From Cellulophaga baltica (GTDB taxonomy: Bacteria > Bacteroidota > Bacteroidia > Flavobacteriales > Flavobacteriaceae): 64,000 nucleotides of DNA. Within the stretch, counting starts at the first letter, position 1; each line of letters starts with the position of its first letter. The notes under the pieces are model-generated. The model was not told the origin of the DNA and ran no database searches. It worked only from the letters and a program-made list of their open reading frames with translations. Where the stretch lies: NCBI RefSeq assembly GCF_900102165.1, contig NZ_FNBD01000005.1, positions 186,001 to 250,000 on the forward strand. Reading direction: 5' to 3'. Positions 46,038 through 55,150 of the stretch are shown here, in pieces. A program made the position numbers and the translations under genes.

Positions 46038-46667
46038 TTATTGGTTAAATATTCTGAACAATGTAATTATAAACAAAAGCCCCATTAATCCGCTCAAAAT
46101 ATAATTAGAGTTTCTTGAAAAGGTATTGTTCTTTGTTTCTAATTTAAAGAAATATAGGGTATAAAAATAAAGTACGGCAAAGGTGCCTGTACCCGCTGCC
46201 AATATAAATATCACAATATCGGTAAGCTCAAACTTAATCCACCCAGAGGCTTTCCACATGGCATTAAGTCCGCTGTAATACGGAATTGTAAGTAAGTTTA
46301 TGGCCGCAAGAAGAACGCCTTTGAAAAAGCTATTCTTTTTACTAACATTAATAGTTTTCTGCTTTTTGGGTTTATTTCTCTTTCCTAAGATAAAGAAATA
46401 CACACATAAAAAAGCAAATACGACAAGTGCTATTTTTAATAAAACAGCAACTACCTCCGGATGATTGTGTAAATACTTAGAAATAAGCACGGCAATATAA
46501 GCCTGAATCATAATCATGGTAGAAACACCAAGACTAAAAATAATACCGTTTAATTTTCCTTTTTCAACGCTTGTTTTTGCCGCATTCATATTTAACAACC
46601 CAGGTGGCACGGTAGCTATAAAGGCAGCCGAAAAGGTCGCAAAAAATAAAATAAGCAAATGCGTCAT
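46038..46667 (-). CDS. LysE-family exporter
   Basis: A 209-residue membrane protein with about six helices. The N-terminal segment AAFIATVPPGLLNMNAAK matches the conserved P-G-P-like region of LysE/RhtB exporters, which move amino acids or other small metabolites out by proton or sodium coupling. A basic loop (GKRNKPKKQKT) separates helices 3 and 4. It sits between trmB (3-bp gap) and the ATL gene. Substrate unknown. Confidence 0.85.
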   Translation of the reverse strand: MTHLLILFFATFSAAFIATVPPGLLNMNAAKTSVEKGKLNGIIFSLGVSTMIMIQAYIAVLISKYLHNHPEVVAVLLKIALVVFAFLCVYFFILGKRNKPKKQKTINVSKKNSFFKGVLLAAINLLTIPYYSGLNAMWKASGWIKFELTDIVIFILAAGTGTFAVLYFYTLYFFKLETKNNTFSRNSNYILSGLMGLLFIITLFRIFNQ

Positions 46668-46670
46668 TGG

Positions 46671-47342
46671 TTAATTGACTTTAAATTGAGTAAAAGTAAT
46701 AGGTTTTCCTTTCTCAAGATACTGATTTTCGTAGAAGGTTTGTATGGTTAAAACTTCCTTAGGACTTCCTTCATTCTTATACACATCATGATTGGCGTAA
46801 ATTACTTCAAGGCCTAAACCGTGTAAGAGCCCTAGGGTATAGCCGTGCATAAATTCGCTATCTGTCTTCAAATTTACAACACCATCTTTGTTTAAAATAT
46901 GATTGTATTTATCTAAAAACAGCTTATTGGTAAGTCTATGTTTTGTGCGCTTGTATTTAATTTGCGGATCTGGGAATGTAATCCAAATTTCAGAAACTTC
47001 ATTCTCTTCAAAAAGTAAATCAATTAACTCTATTTGGGTTCTTAAGAAAGCTACATTATCTAAGCCTTCTTCTTTTGCTGTTTTAGCACCACGCCAAAAA
47101 CGTGCTCCCTTAATATCAACACCTATAAAATTTTTATCTTTATTTTGTTTTGCTAAACCAATGGTATACTCACCTTTACCACAACCTAACTCTAAAACAA
47201 TTGGATTATCATTCTTGAAAAACGCACTCCATTTTCCTTTTAAATCACACAACCCCTTCTGAACATCGTCTCTATCAGGCTGAAGAACATTTTCAAATGT
47301 ATCGTTCTCTCTAAACCTTCTTAACTTGTTTTTACTCCCCAC
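46671..47342 (-). CDS. trmB: tRNA (guanine-N7-)-methyltransferase
   Basis: A 223-residue enzyme that methylates G46 of tRNA variable loops. The SAM-binding motif LELGCGKGEYTIGLA and the family signature ISEIWITFPDPQIKYKRTKHRL are present, followed by LKTDSEFMHGY. Length and motif order are typical. It is the first gene of a three-gene operon with the LysE exporter and ATL protein, with a -7 element 24 bp upstream of the ATG. Confidence 0.97.
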   Translation of the reverse strand: MGSKNKLRRFRENDTFENVLQPDRDDVQKGLCDLKGKWSAFFKNDNPIVLELGCGKGEYTIGLAKQNKDKNFIGVDIKGARFWRGAKTAKEEGLDNVAFLRTQIELIDLLFEENEVSEIWITFPDPQIKYKRTKHRLTNKLFLDKYNHILNKDGVVNLKTDSEFMHGYTLGLLHGLGLEVIYANHDVYKNEGSPKEVLTIQTFYENQYLEKGKPITFTQFKVN

Positions 47343-47365
47343 TTTTGCAATATTAATTGAATCGG

Positions 47366-47373
47366 CAAAACTA
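47366..47373 (-). promoter_or_regulatory. -7 promoter element of the trmB operon
   Basis: The minus-strand octamer TAGTTTTG fits TAnnTTTG, just upstream of trmB. Confidence 0.5.
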
Positions 47374-47430
47374 CTAAAATCTTAGCATTAAGAATGATGC
47401 AATGTGGAGAATATCTAAACAAAAGAATCT

Positions 47431-48498
47431 TTAACCTTTTACAGCCGTTTCTTTGGGAGCTACTTTCTCTAGAGTAAACGAGAACTCAGACCCTACACCT
47501 AGTACGCTCTCTACGTAAATACGTTCATTATGCGCCTCAATAATATGCTTCACGATAGACAAGCCTAAACCAGAACCGCCCTCTTCTCTACTACCACTCT
47601 TATCAACACGATAAAAGCGTTCAAAAAGTCTTGGTATATTCTGTTTTGAAATTCCTTCTCCATTATCCGTCACCCTAACAATCACCTTATTTTTAATAAG
47701 ATTCTCTACACTTACTTCTGTAGTACCATTTTCGTGACCATATTTAATAGAGTTCACTAGTAGGTTTGTAACTACTTGTTGAATTTTCTCTTTATCTGCA
47801 TTCACCAAAATAGGCGTCTTATATTTCATATCAAAGGTGAGTGAAATATTCTTTTTAGCAGCTTTCATTTCTAAAAGATCAAACACATTTTGGATTAATT
47901 CTACGATATTAAACTCACACAACTCCACATTAAGGTCGCCTACTTCTAACTTAGTAATTAAATCTAAATCTTTAACAATGTAAATTAAACGGTCTACTCC
48001 TTTACTTGCGCGTTGCAGGTATTTTTTTCGAAGTGCTTTGTCATCCGCAGCACCATCTAATAAAGTAAGAATATAGCCTTGTACTGTAAACAATGGCGTT
48101 TTTAATTCATGGGAAACATTTCCTATAAAATCACGACGGTATTCTTCCCTGATTTTAAGTGTATCTATTTCTATTTTCTTGTCTTTTGCAAATTTTTCAA
48201 TTTCAGAAGTAAGGGTACCCATATCTGTGGTTACCGTTCTAGAAGCCAAACTAGAAGACTCTAACAACGATACATCGTCGTAAATTCTTTTGATTCGTTT
48301 ATAGATAAACTTTTCTACTCGGAGTTGAATTACAAAAAAACAAATGTTAAACGTAATAAGCACAAACACAGTTAGAAGCAACCAATCTAATTCATTCTTA
48401 AGCCATAAGAAACTGCCCAAAAATAATGTCAGCGCTACGGTAATATAGGTTGCTGAACGAAATGCAAATTTGTATGATTTTTTAAAGGATATCGCCAT
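47431..48498 (-). CDS. phoR: Sensor histidine kinase, PhoR-type
   Basis: A 355-residue membrane kinase. Two close membrane helices (about 15-60) leave almost no periplasmic loop, as in PhoR-like kinases. A short HAMP-like linker leads to the phosphoacceptor His in GNVSHELKTPLFTVQGY, then the N box (NLLVNSIKYG), G1 (DNGEGI), F box (LFERFYRVDKSGSREEGGSGLGLSIVKHI). No separate PAS domain is evident. It overlaps the response regulator by 1 bp, so the pair is translationally coupled. Assignment as PhoR rests on architecture and on the Pho-box-like array beside the pair. Confidence 0.8.
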   Translation of the reverse strand: MAISFKKSYKFAFRSATYITVALTLFLGSFLWLKNELDWLLLTVFVLITFNICFFVIQLRVEKFIYKRIKRIYDDVSLLESSSLASRTVTTDMGTLTSEIEKFAKDKKIEIDTLKIREEYRRDFIGNVSHELKTPLFTVQGYILTLLDGAADDKALRKKYLQRASKGVDRLIYIVKDLDLITKLEVGDLNVELCEFNIVELIQNVFDLLEMKAAKKNISLTFDMKYKTPILVNADKEKIQQVVTNLLVNSIKYGHENGTTEVSVENLIKNKVIVRVTDNGEGISKQNIPRLFERFYRVDKSGSREEGGSGLGLSIVKHIIEAHNERIYVESVLGVGSEFSFTLEKVAPKETAVKG

Positions 48499-49184
48499 TA
48501 TAACACAAACTTATACCCTACGCCTTTTACTGTTTTAAAATGATCATCTCCTATTTTTTCACGAAGCTTTCTAATATGTACGTCAATAGTTCTACCGCCC
48601 ACAACAACTTCATTACCCCAGACTTTATCTAAGATTACCTCTCTTTTAAAAACTTTGTTGGGTTTAGATGTTAGTAATGATAACAACTCAAACTCTTTTC
48701 TTGGTAGAATTAGTTCTTCACCGTCATTTACAATCTTATACTCTTCACGGTTTATGACAATGTTCCCTACTTTTACAATATCTTCTGCAGCAGCTTCTTC
48801 ATCTTTTAAACGTCTTAATAAAGCCTTTACTTTACTCACAAAGACTTTTGGCTTTATAGGCTTGGTAATATAATCATCTGCACCAGCATCAAAACCTGCT
48901 ACTTGCGAGTAATCTTCACTACGTGCCGTTAAAAAGGTAATAATGGTTTCTTCTAAACCTGGCGTATTTCTTATGATTTCACAAGCTTCAATACCATCCA
49001 TTTCTGGCATCATGACATCTAATATAATCAAATGTGGCTGTTTCTTTTTTGCCTTAGCTACTCCTTCCACACCGTTTTTTGCAGTAAACACATCATAGCC
49101 TTCTGCACTTAGGTTGTAGCTTAAAATCTCAAGAATATCTGGCTCATCGTCTACCAATAATATTCTAATGTCCTTTTTTTTCAT
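48498..49184 (-). CDS. phoB: OmpR/PhoB-family response regulator
   Basis: A 228-residue two-domain regulator. The receiver carries the phosphoacceptor Asp in LIILDVMMPEMDGIE and the conserved Lys in YITKPIKP. The C-terminal winged helix ends with VVGGRTIDVHIRKLREKIGDDHFKTVKGVGYKFVL, typical of OmpR/PhoB. The PhoB subgroup binds 11-bp direct repeats; such an array lies in the spacer upstream of the divergent TonB receptor. Control of phosphate uptake is the likely role. Confidence 0.85.
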   Translation of the reverse strand: MKKKDIRILLVDDEPDILEILSYNLSAEGYDVFTAKNGVEGVAKAKKKQPHLIILDVMMPEMDGIEACEIIRNTPGLEETIITFLTARSEDYSQVAGFDAGADDYITKPIKPKVFVSKVKALLRRLKDEEAAAEDIVKVGNIVINREEYKIVNDGEELILPRKEFELLSLLTSKPNKVFKREVILDKVWGNEVVVGGRTIDVHIRKLREKIGDDHFKTVKGVGYKFVL

Positions 49185-49351
49185 TTGATACTTAAATTAG
49201 ATTCTGGTACTTTACACGGCACAAATCACACTTTTATCACTGTATATCAATAACTTGCAACTGCCACCACTAAAGTCTCTTAGTTGGTTAATCGCTCAAA
49301 AGTAAAGATAATACAATTACGACTAAAGCCCTTAACATTGATTTAATATCG

Positions 49352-49413
49352 TAACATTAAGATAACACTTAAAAAATAAATCTTTAACATACAGGTAACA
49401 TCACTTTTACCCT
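49352..49413 (+). promoter_or_regulatory. Array of 11-bp-phased TAACA-repeats, candidate Pho box
   Basis: TAACATT (49352), TAACACT (49363), TAACATA (49385) and TAACATC (49396) begin at positions 0, 11, 33 and 44 of a strict 11-bp register; weaker partial matches fill the gaps. A further TAACATT at 49333 is out of phase. Direct repeats of 7 bp plus 4 bp are the binding geometry of PhoB dimers. The array ends about 38 bp before the TonB receptor ATG and lies between it and phoB. Confidence 0.65.
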
Positions 49414-49451
49414 ATCGAACGTTCTTTGCCGCGTAAAAAGACAAAAACAAA

Positions 49452-52346
49452 ATGAAGTATTTATTAGTATCACTATTCTTAATAGTATCCACTTTATCAT
49501 TCGCGCAAGACAAAGGAAGTGTTGTGGGTACGGTAATTGATAAAGAAGCAGGGGATGAACCTTTGGCATTTGCCAACGTATTAATAAAAGGAACAACAAA
49601 AGGAACCACTACAGATTTTGACGGTTTGTATGAAATAGCAAATGTTGATCCTGGAACCTATAGCATTGTGTTTAGTTATTTAGGGTATGAATCTGTAGAA
49701 ATCCCTAATATAGCTATTGAGGCCGGAAAAGTAACAACTATCAATGTACCTCTAGCAGCTAGTGAAGGGATGTCTCTAGATGAAGTTGTGGTAACTACCA
49801 CTGCTAGAAAAGATTCTGAAGCAGCTTTATTATTAGATCAAAAGAAATCTGTAGACATTACAGTTGCTATTGGAGCTCAAGAGTTAGGGAAAATTGGTGT
49901 TACTGACGCAGCTACTGCTACCACCAAAATTTCAGGTGTAACAAGCAGTCAAGCCTCAGGAGATGTTTATGTAAGAGGTTTAGGTGATCGCTATCTAAGC
50001 ACAACCCTTAATGGATTACAAGTACCCTCTGATAATGTGGACCGTAAAAATATCGCTTTAGAACTTTTTCCAACGAGTGTTCTCCAAAACGTTAGCGTAA
50101 GAAAAACATTCTCTGTACAAAATACAGCCGATCAATCTTCGGGTACTGTTAATATTGCATCAAGGGAATTATCTGGAAGCTCTGAGTTTTCTGTAAGTCT
50201 ATCTGCAGGGGGTAATACAAATGTACTTAAAAACGGGGTTTACGATAATTTTAAAGTAAGTCCTAATTATAGCAATACAACTTTAGGTATCTACAATGAA
50301 AACCCATTATTACAAACTCAAATTATTCAACAGTCTTGGAATACTGAGAAGCTAAACAATCCTATCAATTATTCTGCCTCTTTAACCGCAGGGAAAAAGT
50401 TTTTTGAAAATAAACTAGCTATACTTTTAACAGCATCACATTCTAAATCTAATGAATACCAACAAGGGACTTTTAAACAATTTAGATCCAACTTTATAGA
50501 AGACTCTATTAATGATGCTACAACCTATACTACGAACATTATAAATACTGCTCTTCTAGACGTAGTTTTTTACGCTAATGAGAAAAATAAAATAAAATCA
50601 AGCACTTTCGTTGTAAACAAATTTAGCGACCAAGTTTTTGAAGCTGGTAGAGATGGAAAAACAGTAATATTCGAAGAAACAGAACCTGCTGAAGGTTTAT
50701 CTCAATTTATAAGAGACCAGAACTCAAAGCAAACACAACTTTTTGTAACACAGCTTATAGGATCACACAAAATAGGCGAAATAAATACTATTGAATGGGC
50801 TGGAGGTTATAACTTCTTAAATGCTGATGAGCCAAATAGAATCAGAAATGAAATAAATTTTGATTTTGATGGCACTGAGATAGAATTAGCGAGAAGAGGC
50901 GATTTCCAACAAAGAAAATCTAGTCAAAAAATTAATGATATAGAATACAATGGGTATTTGAAAGACATTATAAAAATAATAGACGAAGAGGACAGAAACT
51001 TTAAAATTGAAATAGGAGCAAATTACAGAAACAAAGAACGTGACTTTAGTTCAGAATTTGTTGGTGTAATTGAAGCCTCTGGTAGAACTGTAACTCCTAC
51101 TTCCTTAGATGATCTTGGAAGTGTTTTTACCATACCAAATTTTAACGATGGTAACTTAAGATATAGATTATTGGGCGCTAATGCGAAAGGTGCTCGAGAA
51201 GATATTTATACAGGTAATTTAGAATCGTACGCTGGATATGCAGATATTAATGTTGGTTTAAAAAAATGGAACTTTAATGCTGGGCTGAGATTTCAAAAAG
51301 ATGATTTGAGCGTAAATTACGATATCGGTAACCTTGGAATCTCTAGATTAGGAAGTAGTGAACAAGATTACAATAGAGTATACCCAAGCTTAAATGTTAA
51401 ATATAGCGTAAACGACAACAATGCCTTTAGATTTGCCGCAAGTCAAACTCTAACATTACCGGAATTTAAAGAAATTGCTCCTTTTCAATATGTATCTCCT
51501 ACCAACCAAATTACTGCTGGTAATCCAGATTTGAGAGCATCTACAAACTTTAATTATGATATTAAATGGGAGAGCTACCCGTCTATAGGTGAATTAATTT
51601 CTTTTGGAGCCTTTTATAAGAAAATTGAAGATCCAATTAATAGATTGAGGCAAAGGAGTGCTTCTGGTGTATTCTCTTATTTCAACTCAGGTGAAAAGGC
51701 AGAGGTTTTTGGTTTAGAAGCTGAAACTAAATTTGATTTGATAAAAGCTACCACAAATGATGAAGATGGAAATTTATCTGGTTCTGAATTAAGTTTGGTG
51801 TTTAATGCAACGCGCATGTGGCACACCCAAGACTTAAAACAAATTATTAATGAAGATGGAACTGTTGGAGAAAGTTTTAGGTACAAAAACATTACAGAGA
51901 CTGATTTACAAGGAGCATCAGACTGGATATTAAATTCTAGTATTAACTTTAATACTGCTGGTGAAAATCCTCTTGCTGCATCACTTACAGCCAACTATGC
52001 ATCAGATAAAATTTATGCAATTGGTGTCGCAAACACGCTTACAAGTAGCGATTTTGATTACGACGACGCTATTATTGAAAAAGGCTTCGTAACACTGGAT
52101 GCTGTGGTTAGCAAAGAAATAAATGAGCACTGGAAAGTTAAACTGGTAGGAAGAAACTTATTAAACCCAAACATCAAGCAAACTCAAAATATTTTAACTA
52201 ACGTAAGAGATTTTAGTCAATTAAGTAGTTCTACTACACTAGAAGAACGCCAAGCAATGAATATTCCATTAATGGAACAGGAAAATACCGTATTGGCATA
52301 TAAACTTGGAATTAATTTAAGCATAGGCGTAAGCTTTCAATTTTAA
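49452..52346 (+). CDS. TonB-dependent outer-membrane receptor, probable Pho-regulon member
   Basis: A 964-residue outer-membrane protein with a signal peptide (residues 1-18, ending LSFAQ). A carboxypeptidase-like regulatory domain follows (about 22-108: GTVIDKEAGDEPLAFANV, TTDFDGLYEI, LGYESVEIP). The plug domain starts near 115 (DEVVVTTTA) and contains DVYVRGLGDRYLSTTLNG. The remainder is a 22-strand-type barrel ending in the aromatic LSIGVSFQF. It lacks a SusD partner; instead a large lipoprotein follows after 39 bp. The upstream Pho-box-like array and adjacent phoBR suggest uptake of a phosphorus source. Confidence 0.9.
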   Translation: MKYLLVSLFLIVSTLSFAQDKGSVVGTVIDKEAGDEPLAFANVLIKGTTKGTTTDFDGLYEIANVDPGTYSIVFSYLGYESVEIPNIAIEAGKVTTINVPLAASEGMSLDEVVVTTTARKDSEAALLLDQKKSVDITVAIGAQELGKIGVTDAATATTKISGVTSSQASGDVYVRGLGDRYLSTTLNGLQVPSDNVDRKNIALELFPTSVLQNVSVRKTFSVQNTADQSSGTVNIASRELSGSSEFSVSLSAGGNTNVLKNGVYDNFKVSPNYSNTTLGIYNENPLLQTQIIQQSWNTEKLNNPINYSASLTAGKKFFENKLAILLTASHSKSNEYQQGTFKQFRSNFIEDSINDATTYTTNIINTALLDVVFYANEKNKIKSSTFVVNKFSDQVFEAGRDGKTVIFEETEPAEGLSQFIRDQNSKQTQLFVTQLIGSHKIGEINTIEWAGGYNFLNADEPNRIRNEINFDFDGTEIELARRGDFQQRKSSQKINDIEYNGYLKDIIKIIDEEDRNFKIEIGANYRNKERDFSSEFVGVIEASGRTVTPTSLDDLGSVFTIPNFNDGNLRYRLLGANAKGAREDIYTGNLESYAGYADINVGLKKWNFNAGLRFQKDDLSVNYDIGNLGISRLGSSEQDYNRVYPSLNVKYSVNDNNAFRFAASQTLTLPEFKEIAPFQYVSPTNQITAGNPDLRASTNFNYDIKWESYPSIGELISFGAFYKKIEDPINRLRQRSASGVFSYFNSGEKAEVFGLEAETKFDLIKATTNDEDGNLSGSELSLVFNATRMWHTQDLKQIINEDGTVGESFRYKNITETDLQGASDWILNSSINFNTAGENPLAASLTANYASDKIYAIGVANTLTSSDFDYDDAIIEKGFVTLDAVVSKEINEHWKVKLVGRNLLNPNIKQTQNILTNVRDFSQLSSSTTLEERQAMNIPLMEQENTVLAYKLGINLSIGVSFQF

Positions 52347-52385
52347 TTTAATTAATAATCACTAATATATTTAAAAATCAATCTT

Positions 52386-54407
52386 ATGAAAACGAACTTT
52401 TTAAAATTCTCTTTTATCTGTTCAGCAGTTTTTGCTTTAGCATTAACTAGTTGCAGCAACGATGACGATGAATCTAATCCTGCCGATTTATGTAGCAATG
52501 GTATTTTAGATGCTGGTGAAGAAGGTGTTGATTGTGGTGGTACATGTTCAAACTCATGTCCTGATGCCGCAACGAATTTAACAGGAGAGCTTACTGAAGA
52601 CAGAACATTAGACCCGAGTTTAGATTATGTATTAACGAATAGCTTTAGCGTTGCTTCAGGTGTTACTTTAACCATACCTGCTGGAACTAAAATTACAGCA
52701 AACGTACAAACTGGTACCGAAACTAATACTTACATCGTAGTTCAAAAAGGTGGTAAGATTGATATTCAGGGCACGGAAGCTAATCCAGTTATCATGACAT
52801 CTACTAATGCTACACCTGGTGATTGGGGTGGTTTAGTAATTTTAGGAGATGCTACAACTACAAAAGGTGTTGATGCTACTGCCGAAGTAGGAGACTTTAA
52901 ATATGGTGGAACTAACGATACTGATAATTCAGGATCTATCCAGTACTTAATCATTAACTACGCTGGCGCCTCTATTAATGCTGATTCTCAATACAATGGC
53001 CTTACACTTTATGCTGTTGGTTCTGGAACAACTGTAGAGAATGTAGCCATGTTAAATGGTACTGATGATGGAGTTGAATTCTTCGGAGGAACTGTTTCTG
53101 CGACTAATATGTATATGGAAAACAACGAAGACGATTCAATCGATTGGACTGAGGGATGGAACGGTACTTTAACTAATGGTTATATTGTTCACACTATAGA
53201 AGATTTTTCTACAGTTATGGAAGGTGATGGTGATAATAATAATCCTAAATTTGTGAACATCACAGCTATTTCTACAGTAGGTGGTACTGCACTTCAGTTT
53301 AAAAAAGAATCTGGAGGAACAATTACTGGCTTATCATTATCTGGTTACGATACATCTTTAGATTTCCCTCAAGATGGTTCATTATCCAATGTTCAAATTG
53401 ATGGAGCAGATGCAAATCCTTCTTTAACTTATATCGCTTCTCCAACAGTAGACGTTGCTTTATTCGCATGGGTTAACTCTTCTATTGCTATTGAAAATAG
53501 TGTGTTAAGTGGAACAGTATCAAGCGATATGACATTAGATGCTAATGTTCCTTATTTCTTAGAAAATGCTTTAAGCGTAGAATCAGGAGTAACATTAACA
53601 ATTCCGGCCGGAACTATTATTACAGCTAAAGTTGAAGCTGGTACTGAAACAAATACTTATATTGTAGTTCAAAAAGGCGGTAAGATTGATATTCAAGGTA
53701 CAGAAGCTAATCCAGTCGTTATGACTTCCGCAAATCAAACGCCTGGCGATTGGGGTGGTTTAGTTATCCTTGGTGACGCAACTACAACAAAAGGTGTTGA
53801 TGCTACTGCTGAAGTAGGTGATTTTAAATATGGTGGTTCAAACGATGCCGATGATTCAGGATCTATAAGCTACTTAGTTATTAATTATGCAGGTGCTTCT
53901 ATCAATGCTGATTCTCAATACAATGGTCTTACGTTATATGCTGTTGGTTCTGGAACTACAATTGCAAACGTTGCAATGTTAAACGGTACAGATGATGGCG
54001 TAGAGTTTTTCGGAGGAACGGTTTCTGCTACTAATATGTATATGGAAAACAATGAAGATGATGCTATTGACTGGACAGAAGGTTGGAATGGTACTTTAAC
54101 CAATGGTTACATTTCTCATACTATAGAAGGTTTTTCAACTGTAATGGAAGGTGATGGAGACAATAACAATCCTAAGTTTGTAAATATCACGGCTGTTTCT
54201 ACTGTAGGCGGAACTGCGCTTCAGTTTAAAAAAGAATCTGGAGGAATCATTACTGGTCTTTCTTTGATTGGTTATACAACTATATTAGATTTCCCTCAAG
54301 GTGGTGCATTTGCAAATGTTCAAATTGAAGGTGCTGATGCTGATCCTAGTCTATCATATGATGACGCTGCTACTGTAGATGTTGCTACATTTGCTTGGGC
54401 AAAATAA
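52386..54407 (+). CDS. Large repeat lipoprotein, partner of the TonB receptor
   Basis: A 673-residue lipoprotein (LTSC, Cys22). After a Cys-rich linker (CSNGILDAGEEGVDCGGTCSNSC), the body consists of two tandem copies of about 309 residues with very high identity. Each copy has beta-helix-like content (IVVQKGGKIDIQGTEANPV, TPGDWGGLVILGDATTTKG, MLNGTDDGVEFFGGTVSATN). The fold looks like a right-handed beta-helix or pectate-lyase-like solenoid, without recognised catalytic residues. It is 39 bp downstream of the TonB receptor, so it probably lies on the surface and captures the ligand. A terminator follows. Confidence 0.85.
   Translation: MKTNFLKFSFICSAVFALALTSCSNDDDESNPADLCSNGILDAGEEGVDCGGTCSNSCPDAATNLTGELTEDRTLDPSLDYVLTNSFSVASGVTLTIPAGTKITANVQTGTETNTYIVVQKGGKIDIQGTEANPVIMTSTNATPGDWGGLVILGDATTTKGVDATAEVGDFKYGGTNDTDNSGSIQYLIINYAGASINADSQYNGLTLYAVGSGTTVENVAMLNGTDDGVEFFGGTVSATNMYMENNEDDSIDWTEGWNGTLTNGYIVHTIEDFSTVMEGDGDNNNPKFVNITAISTVGGTALQFKKESGGTITGLSLSGYDTSLDFPQDGSLSNVQIDGADANPSLTYIASPTVDVALFAWVNSSIAIENSVLSGTVSSDMTLDANVPYFLENALSVESGVTLTIPAGTIITAKVEAGTETNTYIVVQKGGKIDIQGTEANPVVMTSANQTPGDWGGLVILGDATTTKGVDATAEVGDFKYGGSNDADDSGSISYLVINYAGASINADSQYNGLTLYAVGSGTTIANVAMLNGTDDGVEFFGGTVSATNMYMENNEDDAIDWTEGWNGTLTNGYISHTIEGFSTVMEGDGDNNNPKFVNITAVSTVGGTALQFKKESGGIITGLSLIGYTTILDFPQGGAFANVQIEGADADPSLSYDDAATVDVATFAWAK
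52584..53510 (+). repeat. Intragenic tandem repeat, copy 1 (927 bp)
   Basis: First of two in-frame units of the lipoprotein gene. Anchor points (GGA at 52584 and 53511; TTCAAAAAGG at 52741 and 53668) are exactly 927 bp apart. The two copies remain very similar in DNA sequence, differing mostly at third positions. Confidence 0.9.
53511..54404 (+). repeat. Intragenic tandem repeat, copy 2
   Basis: Second unit of the duplication, slightly shorter because the gene ends 11 codons earlier in the unit. Many synonymous differences from copy 1 suggest age or selection for protein sequence. Confidence 0.9.
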
Positions 54408-54431
54408 GACTAAACAATTAAATATACACCT

Positions 54432-54459
54432 AAAAGCCTCACCATCGTGAGGCTTTTTT
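54432..54459 (+). terminator. Intrinsic terminator of the receptor-lipoprotein operon
   Basis: An 11-bp perfect stem (AAAAGCCTCAC at 54432-54442, complement at 54447-54457) with a CATC loop is followed by T residues. Confidence 0.92.
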
Positions 54460-54584
54460 ATATCTTATATTCTACAAAATTCGATGAAATATCCTTACAA
54501 GAGATAAATAGTACGTATTTAATGCTTTTTATCGAAAATTTTTGATTTAATTTTAACATTACATTTCTGTACTACTAAATTTAG

Positions 54585-54592
54585 TATCTTCG
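54585..54592 (+). promoter_or_regulatory. Near-consensus -7 element (TATCTTCG) of the first T9SS mini-protein gene
   Basis: TATCTTCG is one base from TAnnTTTG, 28 bp before the start codon. The same octamer lies upstream of the gene at 27384. Confidence 0.4.
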
Positions 54593-54619
54593 TGGTATAC
54601 TATTTGTTATTAGCAACAT

Positions 54620-54928
54620 ATGAAAAAACTTTACTTTATCATTCTTTTCTGTATTGCATCTCTTGGTTATAGCCAGGACACGCCTACTAATGGAGATATT
54701 GAAGGTTTTAAATTATACCCTAACCCTGTTACCAGCGGAAAAATCTTCATCAATACTGCTCTAAATGCTCCAAAAAAAGTTTTAATTTTTGACGTCTTAG
54801 GGAATAAAGTAATGGAAGCTACTATTATTGGCACCGAGTTAAATCTTTCGGATATTGACGCTGGCATCTACGTAATACGGGTCTACGAAAAAGATAAAAT
54901 GGTTACGAGAAAACTTATTGTTAAGTAA
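54620..54928 (+). CDS. Minimal T9SS type A sorting-domain protein
   Basis: A 102-residue protein: signal peptide (about 1-19, ending GYSQ), a spacer of about 10 residues, then a T9SS C-terminal sorting domain. The domain is recognised by GFKLYPNPVTSGKIFIN, VLIFDVLGNKV, LNLSDIDAGIYVIRVYEKD and the basic tail KMVTRKLIVK. There is essentially no cargo before the sorting signal. It would be exported across the outer membrane by the type IX system and perhaps attached at the surface. A similar gene follows 222 bp downstream. Confidence 0.88.
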   Translation: MKKLYFIILFCIASLGYSQDTPTNGDIEGFKLYPNPVTSGKIFINTALNAPKKVLIFDVLGNKVMEATIIGTELNLSDIDAGIYVIRVYEKDKMVTRKLIVK

Positions 54929-55150
54929 GCTCCACACTTAGTACATTAGTACATCTACATAATTACCCTACATACCGCAGTCCTAAAACCTACGCGACTA
55001 TTCTATTTAAAATCCTGATTTACAATAAACAAAGCCTTTTAAAGGTTAAAAAAGTCAGTTTACCTACAATAATATGGGTTTCACAACATTTAGTATTGCT
55101 CCCTATACTCTTTTCCTATTTTTACATCAGTTATCCCAACCAAATCACAT

